Below are positions 9,042-18,415 of a DNA stretch of 64,000 nt, in pieces. The translations under genes and the position numbers were made by a program. The DNA is from Aureimonas flava (GTDB lineage: Bacteria > Pseudomonadota > Alphaproteobacteria > Rhizobiales > Rhizobiaceae): contig NZ_QYRN01000006.1 in assembly GCF_003583935.1 (NCBI RefSeq), positions 1 through 64,000 on the forward strand, given 5' to 3'. Below the pieces are notes generated by a model that saw only the letters and a program-made list of their open reading frames with translations, was not told where the DNA came from and ran no database searches. How positions within the stretch are numbered: position 1 is the first letter of the stretch; each line of letters opens with the position of its first letter.

Positions 9042-9260
9042 TTGAGCGACACGACCCGCGACTCCAACGGCACGCCGCTCGCCGACGGCGACAGCGTGAC
9101 CCTCGTCAAGGACCTCAAGGTGAAGGGCACCAGCGTGACCCTGAAGCGCGGCACGCTGGTGAAGAACATCCGCCTCACCGGCGACCCGGACCTCGTGGAG
9201 TGCCGGGCCGAGAAGGTGAAGGACCTCGTGCTGCGCACCGAGTTCCTGAAGAAGGCGTAA
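9042..9260 (+). CDS. Short PhnA/YjdM-like protein without zinc ribbon
   Basis: A 72-residue protein matching only the C-terminal domain of PhnA/YjdM proteins: DSNGTPLADGDSV, then TLVKDLKVKG, KRGTLVKNIRLTGD and a final VLRTEFLKK. The N-terminal zinc ribbon of the full-length family is absent. The frame remains open into hbdA, but family proteins begin with the DSNG segment, so I chose the TTG at 9042, with GGGCCGAGA upstream. It follows hbdA by 13 bp, so it is probably co-transcribed. Despite the family name a role in phosphonate use is not established. Confidence 0.75.
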   Translation: MSDTTRDSNGTPLADGDSVTLVKDLKVKGTSVTLKRGTLVKNIRLTGDPDLVECRAEKVKDLVLRTEFLKKA

Positions 9261-9270
9261 GGGGGGGGCG

Positions 9271-9945
9271 TCAGGCCCCGCCGCCCTTCAGCGCGTCGAT
9301 GAGGCGCTGCCCGTCGGGGCTCGCCCATTCCGCCGGCCCGTTCATCGCGGCCCGGGCGCAGCCGCCCCCGTCCACCAGCAGCGTCACCGGCAGGCCGAGC
9401 GCCACGCCCTGGCGTTTCAGGTCGTTGAACACGCCCATCGTCTCGTCGCGGAAATAGGGCAGAGACCGCAGGCCCGTCTCGGCGTAGAAGCCGCGCGGCT
9501 TGGCGTCGTCGCCCGTGTCCACATTGATCGGCACCACCGCGAAGCTCTCGTCGCCCGCCTCGCGCTCCAGCGCGTCCAGCGCCGGCATCTCCGCCCGGCA
9601 GGGCGCGCACCAGGTCGCCCAGAGGTTCACCAGGAGCGACTGGCCCCGCATGGCGCCGAGCGTCGTGTCGCGACCCTCGCCGTCGCGGAAGGCGAGCGCG
9701 GAGACGTCGAACGGGGTCTCCAGCGGACGCATCGCGGCCACCTCGCCCTGCGCCGCCGCGTCCAGCGCCGAGGCCAGGGCGGGCGCGGCCGGGCAGGACG
9801 CCACCGTTTCGTTGCCAGAGCGCGTTTCCATCACGTATACGCCGAGGGCCCCGGCGAGCAGTCCGCCGGCGAGTGCGAGGCTCAGGATCCGCTTCGTGCC
9901 CCACGGCCGGGGTGCGGGGGACGGGGTCGGCTTCGGGTCGGACAT
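9271..9945 (-). CDS. tlpA: Membrane-anchored thiol:disulfide reductase TlpA
   Basis: Thioredoxin-like periplasmic reductase of 224 residues, held by one N-terminal helix (about residues 18-38) and probably used in cytochrome oxidase maturation. The active site is WCAPC at Cys113/Cys116. Two further cysteines, Cys51 and about Cys196, match the structural disulfide known in Bradyrhizobium TlpA, and the cis-Pro loop is visible as [12 protein letters not shown]. The start at 9945 (MSDPKP) was preferred to an upstream ATG because the membrane anchor follows directly. It is divergent from argH with only 19 bp between the start codons. Confidence 0.88.
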   Translation of the reverse strand: MSDPKPTPSPAPRPWGTKRILSLALAGGLLAGALGVYVMETRSGNETVASCPAAPALASALDAAAQGEVAAMRPLETPFDVSALAFRDGEGRDTTLGAMRGQSLLVNLWATWCAPCRAEMPALDALEREAGDESFAVVPINVDTGDDAKPRGFYAETGLRSLPYFRDETMGVFNDLKRQGVALGLPVTLLVDGGGCARAAMNGPAEWASPDGQRLIDALKGGGA

Positions 9946-9964
9946 CGGCAGGAAAGGCCTTTTC

Positions 9965-11365
9965 GTGGACAAGACGACGAGCAACGAGATGTGGGGCGGA
10001 CGCTTCGCCTCCGGCCCCAGCGCGATCATGGAAGCGATCAACGCCTCGATCGACTTCGACAAGCGCCTTTACCGGGAAGACATCGCCGGGTCGATCGCCC
10101 ATGCCGAGATGCTGGGACGGCAGGGCATCATCTCGACCGCCGACGCGGCGGAAATCAGGCAGGGGCTCGAGACGATCCGCACCGAGATCACGGAGGGACG
10201 CTTCGCCTTCTCGAAGGCGCGCGAGGACATCCACATGAACGTGGAGGCGCGGCTCGCCGAACTCATCGGTCCGGCCGCCGGGCGCCTGCACACCGCGCGC
10301 TCGCGCAACGATCAGGTGGCCGTGGACTTCCGCCTCTTCGTGAAGCGCGCCGCCGAGGACCTCGACCGTGCGCTGCGCGCCCTGCAGGAGGCGCTGCTCG
10401 CGCGCGCCGAGGAGCACGCGGCCACCGTGATGCCGGGCTTCACCCATCTCCAGGCGGCCCAGCCGGTCACCTTCGGCCACCATTGCCTCGCCTATGTCGA
10501 GATGGCGGGCCGCGACCGGGGCCGGGTGCGGGACGCGATCCGGCGCATGGACGAATCGCCGCTCGGCGCCGCCGCGCTCGCCGGCACCGGCTTCCCGATC
10601 GACCGGCACGCGACGGCCGAGGCGCTCGGGTTCCGCGAGCCGACGCGCAACTCGCTGGATTCGGTCTCCGACCGCGACTACGCGCTGGAGTTCCTGTCCG
10701 CGGCGGCGATCTGCGCCACGCACCTGTCGCGGCTCGCCGAGGAGATCGTGATCTGGTCGACGCCGCAGTTCGACTTCGTGCGCCTGTCGGACGCCTTCTC
10801 CACCGGCTCCTCGATCATGCCGCAGAAGAAGAACCCGGACGCCGCCGAGCTGGTGCGCGCCAAGACCGGCCGCATCGCCGGTTCGCTGGTGGCGCTGCTG
10901 ACCATCATGAAGGGCCTGCCGCTCAGCTATTCCAAGGACATGCAGGAGGACAAGGAGCAGGTCTTCGACGCGATCGACAGCCTGGCCCTGGCGCTGGCCG
11001 CCATGACCGGCATGGTGAGCGATCTCCAGGTGAACGCCGCCAAGATGCGGGCGGCGGCGGGCGCCGGCTTCTCCACCGCCACGGACCTCGCCGACTGGCT
11101 GGTGCGCGAGCTCGGCCTGCCCTTCCGCGAGGCCCATCACGTGACGGGCCGCGTCGTGGCGCTGGCCGAGGAACGGCGCGTCGCCCTGGAGGACCTGCCG
11201 CTCGCCGATCTCCGCTCGATCGAGGCGCGGATCGGGCAGGAGATCTACTCGGTGCTGTCGGTGGACGCTTCCGTTGCCTCCCGCACGAGCTTCGGCGGCA
11301 CGGCGCCGGACGGGGTCCGCGCGCAGGCGGCGGCTTGGCGCGAGCGGCTGGCGTCGGAAGGCTAG
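9965..11365 (+). CDS. argH: Argininosuccinate lyase
   Basis: Last step of arginine synthesis, cleaving argininosuccinate to arginine and fumarate. The 466-residue protein begins near [10 protein letters not shown] and carries [33 protein letters not shown] and the superfamily signature [12 protein letters not shown] with the catalytic serine in the flexible loop. The start is GTG at 9965, supported by AGGAAAGG eight nt upstream; the open frame before it overlaps tlpA and is not coding. It leads the argH-lptM-lysA group. Confidence 0.96.
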   Translation: MDKTTSNEMWGGRFASGPSAIMEAINASIDFDKRLYREDIAGSIAHAEMLGRQGIISTADAAEIRQGLETIRTEITEGRFAFSKAREDIHMNVEARLAELIGPAAGRLHTARSRNDQVAVDFRLFVKRAAEDLDRALRALQEALLARAEEHAATVMPGFTHLQAAQPVTFGHHCLAYVEMAGRDRGRVRDAIRRMDESPLGAAALAGTGFPIDRHATAEALGFREPTRNSLDSVSDRDYALEFLSAAAICATHLSRLAEEIVIWSTPQFDFVRLSDAFSTGSSIMPQKKNPDAAELVRAKTGRIAGSLVALLTIMKGLPLSYSKDMQEDKEQVFDAIDSLALALAAMTGMVSDLQVNAAKMRAAAGAGFSTATDLADWLVRELGLPFREAHHVTGRVVALAEERRVALEDLPLADLRSIEARIGQEIYSVLSVDASVASRTSFGGTAPDGVRAQAAAWRERLASEG

Positions 11366-11442
11366 TGATCCCGGCGCGGACGCGGTAAGCACGAGAAGCG
11401 GGCCGCGCGCCCGCGCGGATGGACGACGGGATGCCGGGCGGA

Positions 11443-11700
11443 ATGACGAAACCAGCTTTTGCGATCTGCCTCGGCCTCGTGGCCGCCCTGGCGCTTTCGG
11501 GCTGCGGGCGCAAGACGGTGCCCGTGGCCAAGCTGCCCGACGGGCAGGTCTCGCGCGCCGTGGTGCCGGACGCGACGGGCACGGCCCGCCTGCCTAAGGT
11601 CGCCCCGCTCGCCACCGACCGTTCGGTGCTGCCGACCGAGGTCACCACCAATCCCAACGCCGAGAAGAAGCGTTTCCTTCTCGACGGCCTCCTGAACTAG
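11443..11700 (+). CDS. lptM: LptM-like small lipoprotein
   Basis: A predicted 85-residue outer-membrane lipoprotein. A signal peptide (MTKPAFAICLGLVAALALS) ends in the lipobox LSGC, followed by GRK and a Pro/Asp-rich tail. The position between argH and lysA is conserved for LptM (formerly YifL), a small lipoprotein that helps oxidative maturation of the LPS transporter LptD. An ATG lies eight codons upstream at 11419; the 11443 start gives the cleaner signal peptide. LptM identity rests on lipobox, size and neighbours. Confidence 0.85.
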   Translation: MTKPAFAICLGLVAALALSGCGRKTVPVAKLPDGQVSRAVVPDATGTARLPKVAPLATDRSVLPTEVTTNPNAEKKRFLLDGLLN

Positions 11701-11716
11701 CGTACCGGTACGGCTC

Positions 11717-12982
11717 ATGAACCACTTCGAGTATCGGGACGGCATCCTGCATGCCGAAGACGTGGACCTGCGCGCGATCGCGGCCGAGGTCGGCACGCCG
11801 TTCTACTGCTATTCCACCGCGACGCTGACGCGGCACTACCGCGTCTTCGCGGACGCCTTCGCCGATATCGACGCCACGGTCTGCTACGCCATGAAGGCGA
11901 ACTCCAACCAGGCGGTGCTGCGGACGCTGGCCTCGCTCGGCGCGGGGGCGGACGTCGTGTCCGGGGGCGAGCTGGCGCGCGCCCTTGCGGCCGACGTCCC
12001 GGCCGAGAAGATCATGTTCTCCGGCGTCGGCAAGACGGCGGCCGAGATCGACGCCGGGCTCGATGCCGGCATCTTCTGCTTCAACGTCGAGTCCGAGCCC
12101 GAGCTGCATGCGATCTCGCAGCGCGCCGCCGCGTCCGGACGCACGGCGCACGTCTCGTTCCGGATCAACCCGGACGTCGACGCGCGCACCCACGCCAAGA
12201 TCTCGACCGGCAAGAAGTCCGACAAGTTCGGCATCGCCTTCGAGCGCGCCGAGGCGGTCTACGACCTCGCGGCCCGGCTGCCGGGGATCGCGGTGTCGGG
12301 CATCGACATGCATATCGGCTCGCAGATCGTCGACCTCGAGCCCTTCGACCTCGCCTTCGCCCGGCTCGCCGAGCTGGTGCGGCGCCTGCGCGCGCGCGGC
12401 CACGCGATCAGCCACATCGACCTCGGCGGCGGCCTCGGCGTGCCCTATCGCAACTCCAACGAACTGCCCCCCGGCCCGCCGGCCTATGCCGAGATCGTGA
12501 AGCGCCACGTGCGCGACCTCGGCGCGCGGGTGGTGTTCGAGCCGGGCCGCCTGATCGCGGCCAACGCGGGCATCCTCGTCACTTCGGTCATCTACCGGAA
12601 GGAGGAGGCGGGCCGCACCTTCCTGATCGTGGACGCGGCGATGAACGACCTGATCCGCCCGACGCTCTACGAGGCGTGGCACGAGATCCGCCCCGTGGTG
12701 GAGCCGGCGGGCGATGCCGACTTCGTGACCGCCGACGTGGTCGGTCCGGTCTGCGAGAGCGGAGACTTCCTGGCCAAGGACCGGTCGCTGCCACCGGCCG
12801 AGGCCGGCGATCTCCTAGCCGTCGCCTCGGCGGGAGCCTACGGCGCCGTGCAGTCCGGCACCTACAATTCGCGGCCGTTGGTCCCCGAGGTGCTGGTGCG
12901 CGACGATGCCTATGCGGTGGTGCGCCCGCGCCCGCCGATCGAGGACCTGATCGCGCTCGACCGCCTGCCGCCCTGGCTGTGA
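11717..12982 (+). CDS. lysA: Diaminopimelate decarboxylase
   Basis: PLP-dependent enzyme making lysine from meso-diaminopimelate. The 421-residue alanine-racemase-type protein has the PLP lysine at Lys60 in CYAMKANSN, the HIGSQI motif and GGGLGVPY glycine loop of the barrel, and the C-terminal substrate motif VCESGDFLAKDR with the catalytic cysteine. The closing YNSRPLVPEVLV segment is also typical. It begins 16 bp after the LptM gene. Confidence 0.96.
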   Translation: MNHFEYRDGILHAEDVDLRAIAAEVGTPFYCYSTATLTRHYRVFADAFADIDATVCYAMKANSNQAVLRTLASLGAGADVVSGGELARALAADVPAEKIMFSGVGKTAAEIDAGLDAGIFCFNVESEPELHAISQRAAASGRTAHVSFRINPDVDARTHAKISTGKKSDKFGIAFERAEAVYDLAARLPGIAVSGIDMHIGSQIVDLEPFDLAFARLAELVRRLRARGHAISHIDLGGGLGVPYRNSNELPPGPPAYAEIVKRHVRDLGARVVFEPGRLIAANAGILVTSVIYRKEEAGRTFLIVDAAMNDLIRPTLYEAWHEIRPVVEPAGDADFVTADVVGPVCESGDFLAKDRSLPPAEAGDLLAVASAGAYGAVQSGTYNSRPLVPEVLVRDDAYAVVRPRPPIEDLIALDRLPPWL

Positions 12983-13044
12983 GCGGGTGCCGGCGCGGCA
13001 TCACGCCCGCGTCAGCGCCTCGCCTTCGCCTCAAAAGCTGTTAG

Positions 13045-13060
13045 TCTGTCCCGAGACAGA
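13045..13060. repeat. Inverted repeat TCTGTC-CCGA-GACAGA in the lysA/DUF4175 gap
   Basis: Perfect 6-bp arms around a 4-nt loop lie 62 bp after lysA and about 100 bp before the chosen start of the DUF4175 gene. No T-tract follows, so it is less likely an intrinsic terminator than an operator or part of a leader. The rest of the 177-bp gap shows nothing else I can name. Confidence 0.4.
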
Positions 13061-13159
13061 AGGGCGCCCGGCCATGTCATCGCTTGCCGGCGTCCGCATG
13101 CGATGAGGCGCGGATCCGAGCCGGCGGCGGCCCGGCCCGCCCATTCCGAAAGCGGCTTC

Positions 13160-15766
13160 ATGGGTCCTGAAACCTCCGGCTTCGACATGGCCCGCACCGC
13201 CTCCGTGCGCGGCGCGGCGTCTGCCGCGATCCTCGCCGAGCGCGCCTGGCCGACGCTGGTGCGGCTGGCGGCGCTGGTCGGGGCCTTCCTGATTCTCGCC
13301 TGGTTCGGCGTCTTCGCCGCCGTGCCCGACTGGCTGCGCATCGGTCTTCTCGGCGTGCTCGGTCTCGGCGCGCTGGCCGCCCTGTGGGGCGCGCGCCGCG
13401 TCCGCCTGCCGACGCGGGCGGAGGTCGCCCGTCGCGTCGAGGCCGACAGCGCGCTCGACCACCAGCCGCTCCAGGCGCAGGAGGATCGGGTGCCGGCCGG
13501 CGACGACTTCGCCGCCGCGCTCTGGCACGAGCATCAGCGCCGCATGGCCGAGCGCCTGCGCGCCCTGCGCTCCACGGGCCCGCGCACGCGCACCTATGCG
13601 ATCGATCCCTACGGCCTGCGGGCCATGGTGGCGCTCCTGGTCGTCACCGGCTTCGCCTTCTCCTTCGGTCCGCTCGGCGGGCGCGTCGCCGACGCGCTGG
13701 CGCCGCTCCACACGGAGCTCGCGGCCGGCGTGCGCGTCGACGCCTGGGCGACGCCACCCGGCTATACCGGCCGCGCGCCGATTCTCCTGGCCGCCGACAC
13801 GAGTGCGGAGGGTCCGATCGAGGTGCCGGAGGGCACGGTGCTCTCGCTGCGCGTCTCCGACCGGCGCGGCACCGAGGCGACCTTCCGGCCCGAGGGCGGG
13901 GAGGCGGCGCCGATCGCCCCGGTGGTGCCCGAAGGGCAGGCGCCCGACACGGCCGAGACGGCGGAGGCGCCCGTCGCCGGCGAATACGAGCTGCCCCTGC
14001 GCGAGAGCGGAACGGCCCGCATCGCCGGAACCTTCCGCGACCTCGGCGCCTGGCGCTTCACGGTCACGCCGGACACGCCGCCGACCGTCGCCTTCCGCGG
14101 CGAGCCGAAGCCGGGGCGCAACGGCTCGCTCGACCTCGCCTTCGCGGTGAGCGACGACTACGGCGTGGCGGCCGGCGAGGCCAAGCTCGCCACGCGCGAG
14201 CCCGTGGCTCCGGGCGCGCGTCCGCTGATCGCTCCGCCCGAGCCTTCGCTGTCCCTGCCGCGCCGGCGCGTGGGCGAGGCGGAGGGGCGCACCAGCCTCG
14301 CGCTCACCGACAGTCCCTATGCCGGTACGCGCGCCGCCCTGACGCTGACGGTGCGCGACGACGGGGGGCAGGCCGGCGAGACGCCGCCGCTCGAGGTGAC
14401 GCTTCCCGAGCGGCGCTTCACCGACCCGATGGCGCGCGCCGTAGTGGAGCAGCGCCGCATCCTGGCGCTGGACGCCAACGCCGCGCCGCGCGTCGTCTCC
14501 ATGCTGGACGCGATCACCCTGCGCGGCGACGAGTTCATCGCCAATCCGGCGCACTACCTCGCGCTTCGCGCCGTGCGCGAGCGCATCGCCCACGCGCCCG
14601 ACGACGAGACGCTGGTCTCGGCGGTCGACTTCCTGTGGCAGATCGCGCTCGGCATCGAGGACGGCGACCTCGGCGCTTCCGAGCGCAAGCTGCGCGATCT
14701 TCAGGAGCAGCTGTCCCAGGCGCTCGAGAACGGTGCGAGCGACGAGGAGATCGCCCAGCTCATGCAGGAGCTGCGCCAGGCCATGCAGGAATACATGCAG
14801 GCCATGGCCGAGGCGATGCGCAACATGCCGCCGCAGAGCCTGTCGCAGATGGGCGAGAGCCAGGAGATCCGCCCGCAGGACCTCGACCGCATGCTCGACC
14901 GGATCGAGGATCTGGCGCGGTCCGGCTCCAAGGACGCCGCCCAGCAGCTCCTGTCTGAGCTGCGCGAGATGATGGACAGCCTCCAGGCCATGCGGCCCAA
15001 CCAGGGGCAGCAGCAGTCCGGCCAGCAGAGCCCGATGCAGCAGCAGATGAACCAGCTCGGCGAGATGCTGCAGCGCCAGCAGAAGCTGATGGACGAGACC
15101 TTCGAGCTCGGTCGCCAGCAGATGCGGCGGCAGATGGAGAACGAGCGCGGCGGCGAGCCCGGCCAGCAGGGTCGGCAAGGTCAGGAGGGCCAGCAGGGCC
15201 AGCAGGGCCAGCGCCCGCCGATGACGGAGGAGGAGCTGCGCGCCCTGCAGGAACGCCTCCAGGCCGAGCAGGGCCAGCTCCAGAAGGACCTTCAGGCGCT
15301 GCGCGAAGCGATGGAGGGGCAGGGCCTCCAGCCGAGCGAGGACCTTGGGCAGGCCGGCGAATCGATGGGCCGGGCCGAAGGCGCGATCGGCCAGGGCGAC
15401 GACGGCGAGGCGGTGGGCCAGCAGGGCGACGCGATGAGCGCGCTGCGGCGCGGAGCGCAGGACGCCATGAACCAGATGCAGGCCATGCAGGGGCAGGGCG
15501 AAGGGCAGCAGCCCGGCCAGGGCATGCAGCCCGGCGGTCCAGGCCGCTACGGCGAGGGGCCGGGGCAGCAACGTTCGGGCCGCGACCCCCTGGGCCGCGA
15601 GCGCCAGACGCAAGGGCCCGACTTCGGCCAGGACGTCGGCGTGCCCGACGAGATCGACATCCAGCGCGCGCGCCGCATCCTGGACCAGATCCGCGACCGG
15701 CTTGGACGTCCGCTCTCGCCCGAGCAGGAGCGGCAGTATCTGGAGCGCCTGCTTCGCACGCCCTGA
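13160..15766 (+). CDS. TIGR02302 / DUF4175 family membrane protein
   Basis: Large protein of about 868 residues found across Rhizobiales with unknown function. Two hydrophobic segments near the N-terminus (IRLA..GAFLILAWFGVFAAV and the following helix) and another around residues 160-180 anchor it. A long extracytoplasmic part follows, with an acidic, Pro/Glu-rich stretch near residues 235-280. The last 350 residues are an extreme Gln/Met/Gly-rich region with alpha-helical MQEL-type repeats and QGQ/QQGQ low complexity, then a conserved end (RRILDQIRDRLGRPLSPEQERQYLE segment). The ATG at 13160 with GAAAGCGG before it is preferred; one at 13103 is possible. Confidence 0.85.
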   Translation: MGPETSGFDMARTASVRGAASAAILAERAWPTLVRLAALVGAFLILAWFGVFAAVPDWLRIGLLGVLGLGALAALWGARRVRLPTRAEVARRVEADSALDHQPLQAQEDRVPAGDDFAAALWHEHQRRMAERLRALRSTGPRTRTYAIDPYGLRAMVALLVVTGFAFSFGPLGGRVADALAPLHTELAAGVRVDAWATPPGYTGRAPILLAADTSAEGPIEVPEGTVLSLRVSDRRGTEATFRPEGGEAAPIAPVVPEGQAPDTAETAEAPVAGEYELPLRESGTARIAGTFRDLGAWRFTVTPDTPPTVAFRGEPKPGRNGSLDLAFAVSDDYGVAAGEAKLATREPVAPGARPLIAPPEPSLSLPRRRVGEAEGRTSLALTDSPYAGTRAALTLTVRDDGGQAGETPPLEVTLPERRFTDPMARAVVEQRRILALDANAAPRVVSMLDAITLRGDEFIANPAHYLALRAVRERIAHAPDDETLVSAVDFLWQIALGIEDGDLGASERKLRDLQEQLSQALENGASDEEIAQLMQELRQAMQEYMQAMAEAMRNMPPQSLSQMGESQEIRPQDLDRMLDRIEDLARSGSKDAAQQLLSELREMMDSLQAMRPNQGQQQSGQQSPMQQQMNQLGEMLQRQQKLMDETFELGRQQMRRQMENERGGEPGQQGRQGQEGQQGQQGQRPPMTEEELRALQERLQAEQGQLQKDLQALREAMEGQGLQPSEDLGQAGESMGRAEGAIGQGDDGEAVGQQGDAMSALRRGAQDAMNQMQAMQGQGEGQQPGQGMQPGGPGRYGEGPGQQRSGRDPLGRERQTQGPDFGQDVGVPDEIDIQRARRILDQIRDRLGRPLSPEQERQYLERLLRTP

Positions 15767-15837
15767 GCCGGGCGGGCCGGCTTGGCACGGCGGGCCGGCG
15801 CACGTAGAACGCGGCCATCCCCGTACGGAGCCGCGCC

Positions 15838-16623
15838 ATGGCCGACTGGAACCCCGCCCTCTACACCCGCTTCGAGGACGAGCGCACGCGCCCGGCCCGC
15901 GACCTCCTCGCCCGCTGCCGGATCGGCGAGGGGGCAGGCGCGGGGCTGCGGATCGCCGACCTCGGCTGCGGGCCCGGCAATTCCACGGCGCTGCTGGCGG
16001 AGCGGTTTCCCGAGGCCGAGATCATCGGCTTCGACACGTCCGATGCGATGCTGGAGGCCGCGCGGGCACGCCTGCCGGACGCACGCTTCGAGCGCGCCGA
16101 CATCGCCGCCTTCGCGCCGGACACCCCGTTCGATCTCGTGTTCTCCAACGCGGCCCTGCAATGGGTGCGCGGCCATGCCCGGCTGGTCCCCGCCCTGTTC
16201 GCCCACGTGCGGGCCGGCGGCCTCCTGGCCGTGCAGATCCCGGACAATCTCGCCGACCCGTCGCAGGTCGCCATGCGCGACATCGCCGGCGAGGCGCCCT
16301 TCGCCTCCGCGCTGGGCGGGATGGACGAGGCGCGCGAGGCGATCGCTCCGCGCGAGACGTACTACGACTGGCTGGCGGGGGCGGCGTCCGAGCTGGACGT
16401 CTGGACCACGATCTACAACCATCCGATGGGATCGCCGCAGGCCATCACCGACTGGTTCGCCTCGACCGGCCTGAAGCCGTTCGTGGACCCACTGGACGAG
16501 GCGGGGCGGGCGCGGTTTCGCGCGCGCTACACGCAGGAAATGGACCGGCGCTACCCGGCGCGCGCGGACGGCCGGCGGCTCCTGGCCTTTCCGCGCCTGT
16601 TCTTCGTCGCCCGCCGGGCCTGA
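15838..16623 (+). CDS. tam: Trans-aconitate 2-methyltransferase
   Basis: SAM-dependent methyltransferase of 261 residues. Motif I is IADLGCGPGNST (about residues 40-51), the acidic end of beta-2 is in IIGFDTSDAML, and motif IV reads FDLVFSNAALQWV. The C-terminal part has the Tam-specific YYDWLA, DVWTTIYNHPM and FASTGLKPFVDPL segments that distinguish it from generic methyltransferases. Tam esterifies trans-aconitate, an inhibitor of aconitase. It is convergent with the response regulator gene, four bp apart. Confidence 0.92.
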   Translation: MADWNPALYTRFEDERTRPARDLLARCRIGEGAGAGLRIADLGCGPGNSTALLAERFPEAEIIGFDTSDAMLEAARARLPDARFERADIAAFAPDTPFDLVFSNAALQWVRGHARLVPALFAHVRAGGLLAVQIPDNLADPSQVAMRDIAGEAPFASALGGMDEAREAIAPRETYYDWLAGAASELDVWTTIYNHPMGSPQAITDWFASTGLKPFVDPLDEAGRARFRARYTQEMDRRYPARADGRRLLAFPRLFFVARRA

Positions 16624-16627
16624 CGGC

Positions 16628-17038
16628 TCAGCCGTAGCGGCGCATCGGCGCGGCGGCGTGGCGGCAGGCCGGCAGGCCGGCGAGCGCCTGCGCCACGCGC
16701 TGGCGGATCTCGGCGATGGTGAAGGGCTTCTCCACGACGCCGAGGATGAAGGCCGACAGGTCTTCCGCCGCTTCCCGCTGCTCGGCATAGCCGGTCATCA
16801 GGAGGATCGGCAGGTCGGGAAACGTCGCGTGCGCGGCATGGGCGAGTTCGATCCCCGTCATGCCGGGCATGCGGATGTCGGACAGCAGCAGGTCGAACGC
16901 GCCGTTCTCCTCGGCCAGGACGTCGACCGCCATCTCGCCGTCCTCGGCCACCAGCACCTCATGGCCCTCCAGCCGCAGGGCGCGCGCCACCAGAAGCCGG
17001 ATGCCGGTATCGTCCTCGGCGATCAAGATTCGGGCCAT
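16628..17038 (-). CDS. Single-domain response regulator (CpdR-like)
   Basis: A 136-residue receiver domain without output domain. The acidic pocket is AEDD at residues 7-10, the phospho-acceptor is Asp54 in LLSDIRMPGM, the switch threonine is in LLMTGYA, and Lys104 lies in VEKPF. The C-terminal 20 residues are a non-conserved basic tail. It resembles CpdR-type single-domain regulators, which control ClpXP substrate delivery in alphaproteobacteria, but I cannot separate it from other stand-alone receivers by sequence alone. No histidine kinase is nearby. Confidence 0.85.
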   Translation of the reverse strand: MARILIAEDDTGIRLLVARALRLEGHEVLVAEDGEMAVDVLAEENGAFDLLLSDIRMPGMTGIELAHAAHATFPDLPILLMTGYAEQREAAEDLSAFILGVVEKPFTIAEIRQRVAQALAGLPACRHAAAPMRRYG

Positions 17039-17175
17039 GGCGATCTGCTCCTCGCACGCGCCGGCACGTGCCGGCCGGACGGGGCAAGGCCCGGTCCGTG
17101 GCACGGAGTATGCCCGCCCATCCTTGTCCGAACCCTTACCGAACAGGGCTAACCGTTGGTGAAGGGCCGCCGACC

Positions 17176-18315
17176 TCAGCCCTTGAACTCGACCGTCGTC
17201 CTGGCCGGCTGGACGAGCCGGGCGAGCGCCTCGGCGTCCCAGTTGGTCAGGCGGACGCAGCCGTGGCTGCCGCTCTTGCCGATCTGCGAGGGTTCGGGTG
17301 CGCCGTGGATGCCGTAGGTCGGCTTCGACAGGTCGATCCACATCGAACCGACGGGACCGTTCGGTCCGGCCGGGATCGTCAGCTTCTTCCGGTTCTTGCC
17401 CTGCTGGAAGTTCTTGTCCGGATCGTACTCGTAGGTCGGATCGGGCGCGCTGCCGTTGACCTTCATCGTGCCGCTCGGCGAGGGCGTATCGTCGGAGCCG
17501 ATCGTGGCAGGGGCCGACATGAGGACGCGGTCGTCGGCGTCGAGGGCGAAGAGCTCGCCCTTCGACTTGTCGACCACGATGCGATCGACCTTGCCTTCGG
17601 GCGCCGCACCGGGGTCGGCGACGAGAATCCGGGTATCGGTGGAGTTGAAGTCGGCGCCGGGGTTCAGGGCGAGAAGCAGCTTCTCGTCCATGTGGAACCG
17701 CTCGGCGAGCATTTCCGCGGGACCGCGGTAGCAGAGGCAGTCGAGCTTCGCCATCGCGCCGTAGTCCGACGGGATGTCCGAGACGTAGCGCTGGTCGATG
17801 TCCTCGCGCGTCAGCTGGTAGGTCCTGACCGCCGGTCCGCCGTCCCGCGACAGCGCCTTCCAGAGCGCCTCGTCCACCACGCCGTCGACGCTCATGTCGT
17901 GCGCTTCCTCGTAGGCGCGGATCGCCTTTTCGGTGTTGCCGCCCGAACGGCCGTCGATGACGCCCGGCGAAGCATGGGCGCGATCGAGAAGCACCTGGAC
18001 GCGGATCATGAACGGGTCCGGCGCGTCCTCCGGCTCCTCCTCGCTCGTCGGCTCGGCTGCCGCAGCCGCAGCCTCCGTGTCCGCGGGCGGGGCGGGTTCG
18101 TCGCCGTCCTCGACCGGCGCGGCGGCGTCGTCTCCGGCCGGCTGGTCGCCCGGGTTCTCGGCGGCGGCTTCGGCGGCTCGGTTGCGGGCGGTCCAGTCTT
18201 CGAAGCTCGCCGAATTGATCGCGCCTTCCGAGAGATCGGGCGCCGGAGGCGCTGCCAGCGCGCTCTCGCCCATCGCCAGGACCAGGGCGAGGGTGATCCA
18301 TGACGGCTTGGGCAT
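17176..18315 (-). CDS. L,D-transpeptidase with peptidoglycan-binding domain
   Basis: Predicted periplasmic peptidoglycan cross-linking enzyme of 379 residues. A signal peptide covers about residues 1-21 (cleavage after ALA). It is followed by a very acidic Ala/Glu/Pro-rich linker (roughly 30-115), a peptidoglycan-binding repeat (VLLDRAHASPGVIDG), a LysM-like stretch (AERFHMDEKLLLALNPG) and a YkuD catalytic domain ending in GIHGAPEP and SHGCVRL. Cys353 is the nucleophile and His351 is adjacent. The ATG at 18315 has AGGAGA upstream. L,D-transpeptidases are important in Rhizobiales for cross-links and anchoring outer-membrane proteins. Confidence 0.92.
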   Translation of the reverse strand: MPKPSWITLALVLAMGESALAAPPAPDLSEGAINSASFEDWTARNRAAEAAAENPGDQPAGDDAAAPVEDGDEPAPPADTEAAAAAAEPTSEEEPEDAPDPFMIRVQVLLDRAHASPGVIDGRSGGNTEKAIRAYEEAHDMSVDGVVDEALWKALSRDGGPAVRTYQLTREDIDQRYVSDIPSDYGAMAKLDCLCYRGPAEMLAERFHMDEKLLLALNPGADFNSTDTRILVADPGAAPEGKVDRIVVDKSKGELFALDADDRVLMSAPATIGSDDTPSPSGTMKVNGSAPDPTYEYDPDKNFQQGKNRKKLTIPAGPNGPVGSMWIDLSKPTYGIHGAPEPSQIGKSGSHGCVRLTNWDAEALARLVQPARTTVEFKG

Positions 18316-18415
18316 TGGCGTCGTCTCCTGATCCGATCGGAGGCGACAACGCGTCAGCGACGCTGCGGCTCCACGCGCGAAGGCGCGCAGAACCGTAAAT
18401 GTCGCAGGGCCGCGT

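Noticed and set aside
8111-11392. 1093-codon open frame antisense to hbdA and argH
   Set aside because: It spans three well-identified genes, has no domain and arises from GC codon bias; tlpA lies on the same strand but in another reading frame.
14990-15560. Repetitive CAGCAGGGCCAG tracts suggesting a CRISPR or tandem array
   Set aside because: The repeats are in frame in the DUF4175 gene, vary in spacing and encode Gln/Gly low complexity; there are no unique spacers.
13031-15613. 860-codon open frame antisense to the DUF4175 gene
   Set aside because: It is rich in Leu, Arg, Ala and His with no recognisable domain, and mirrors the high-GC third-position pattern of the real gene on the other strand.
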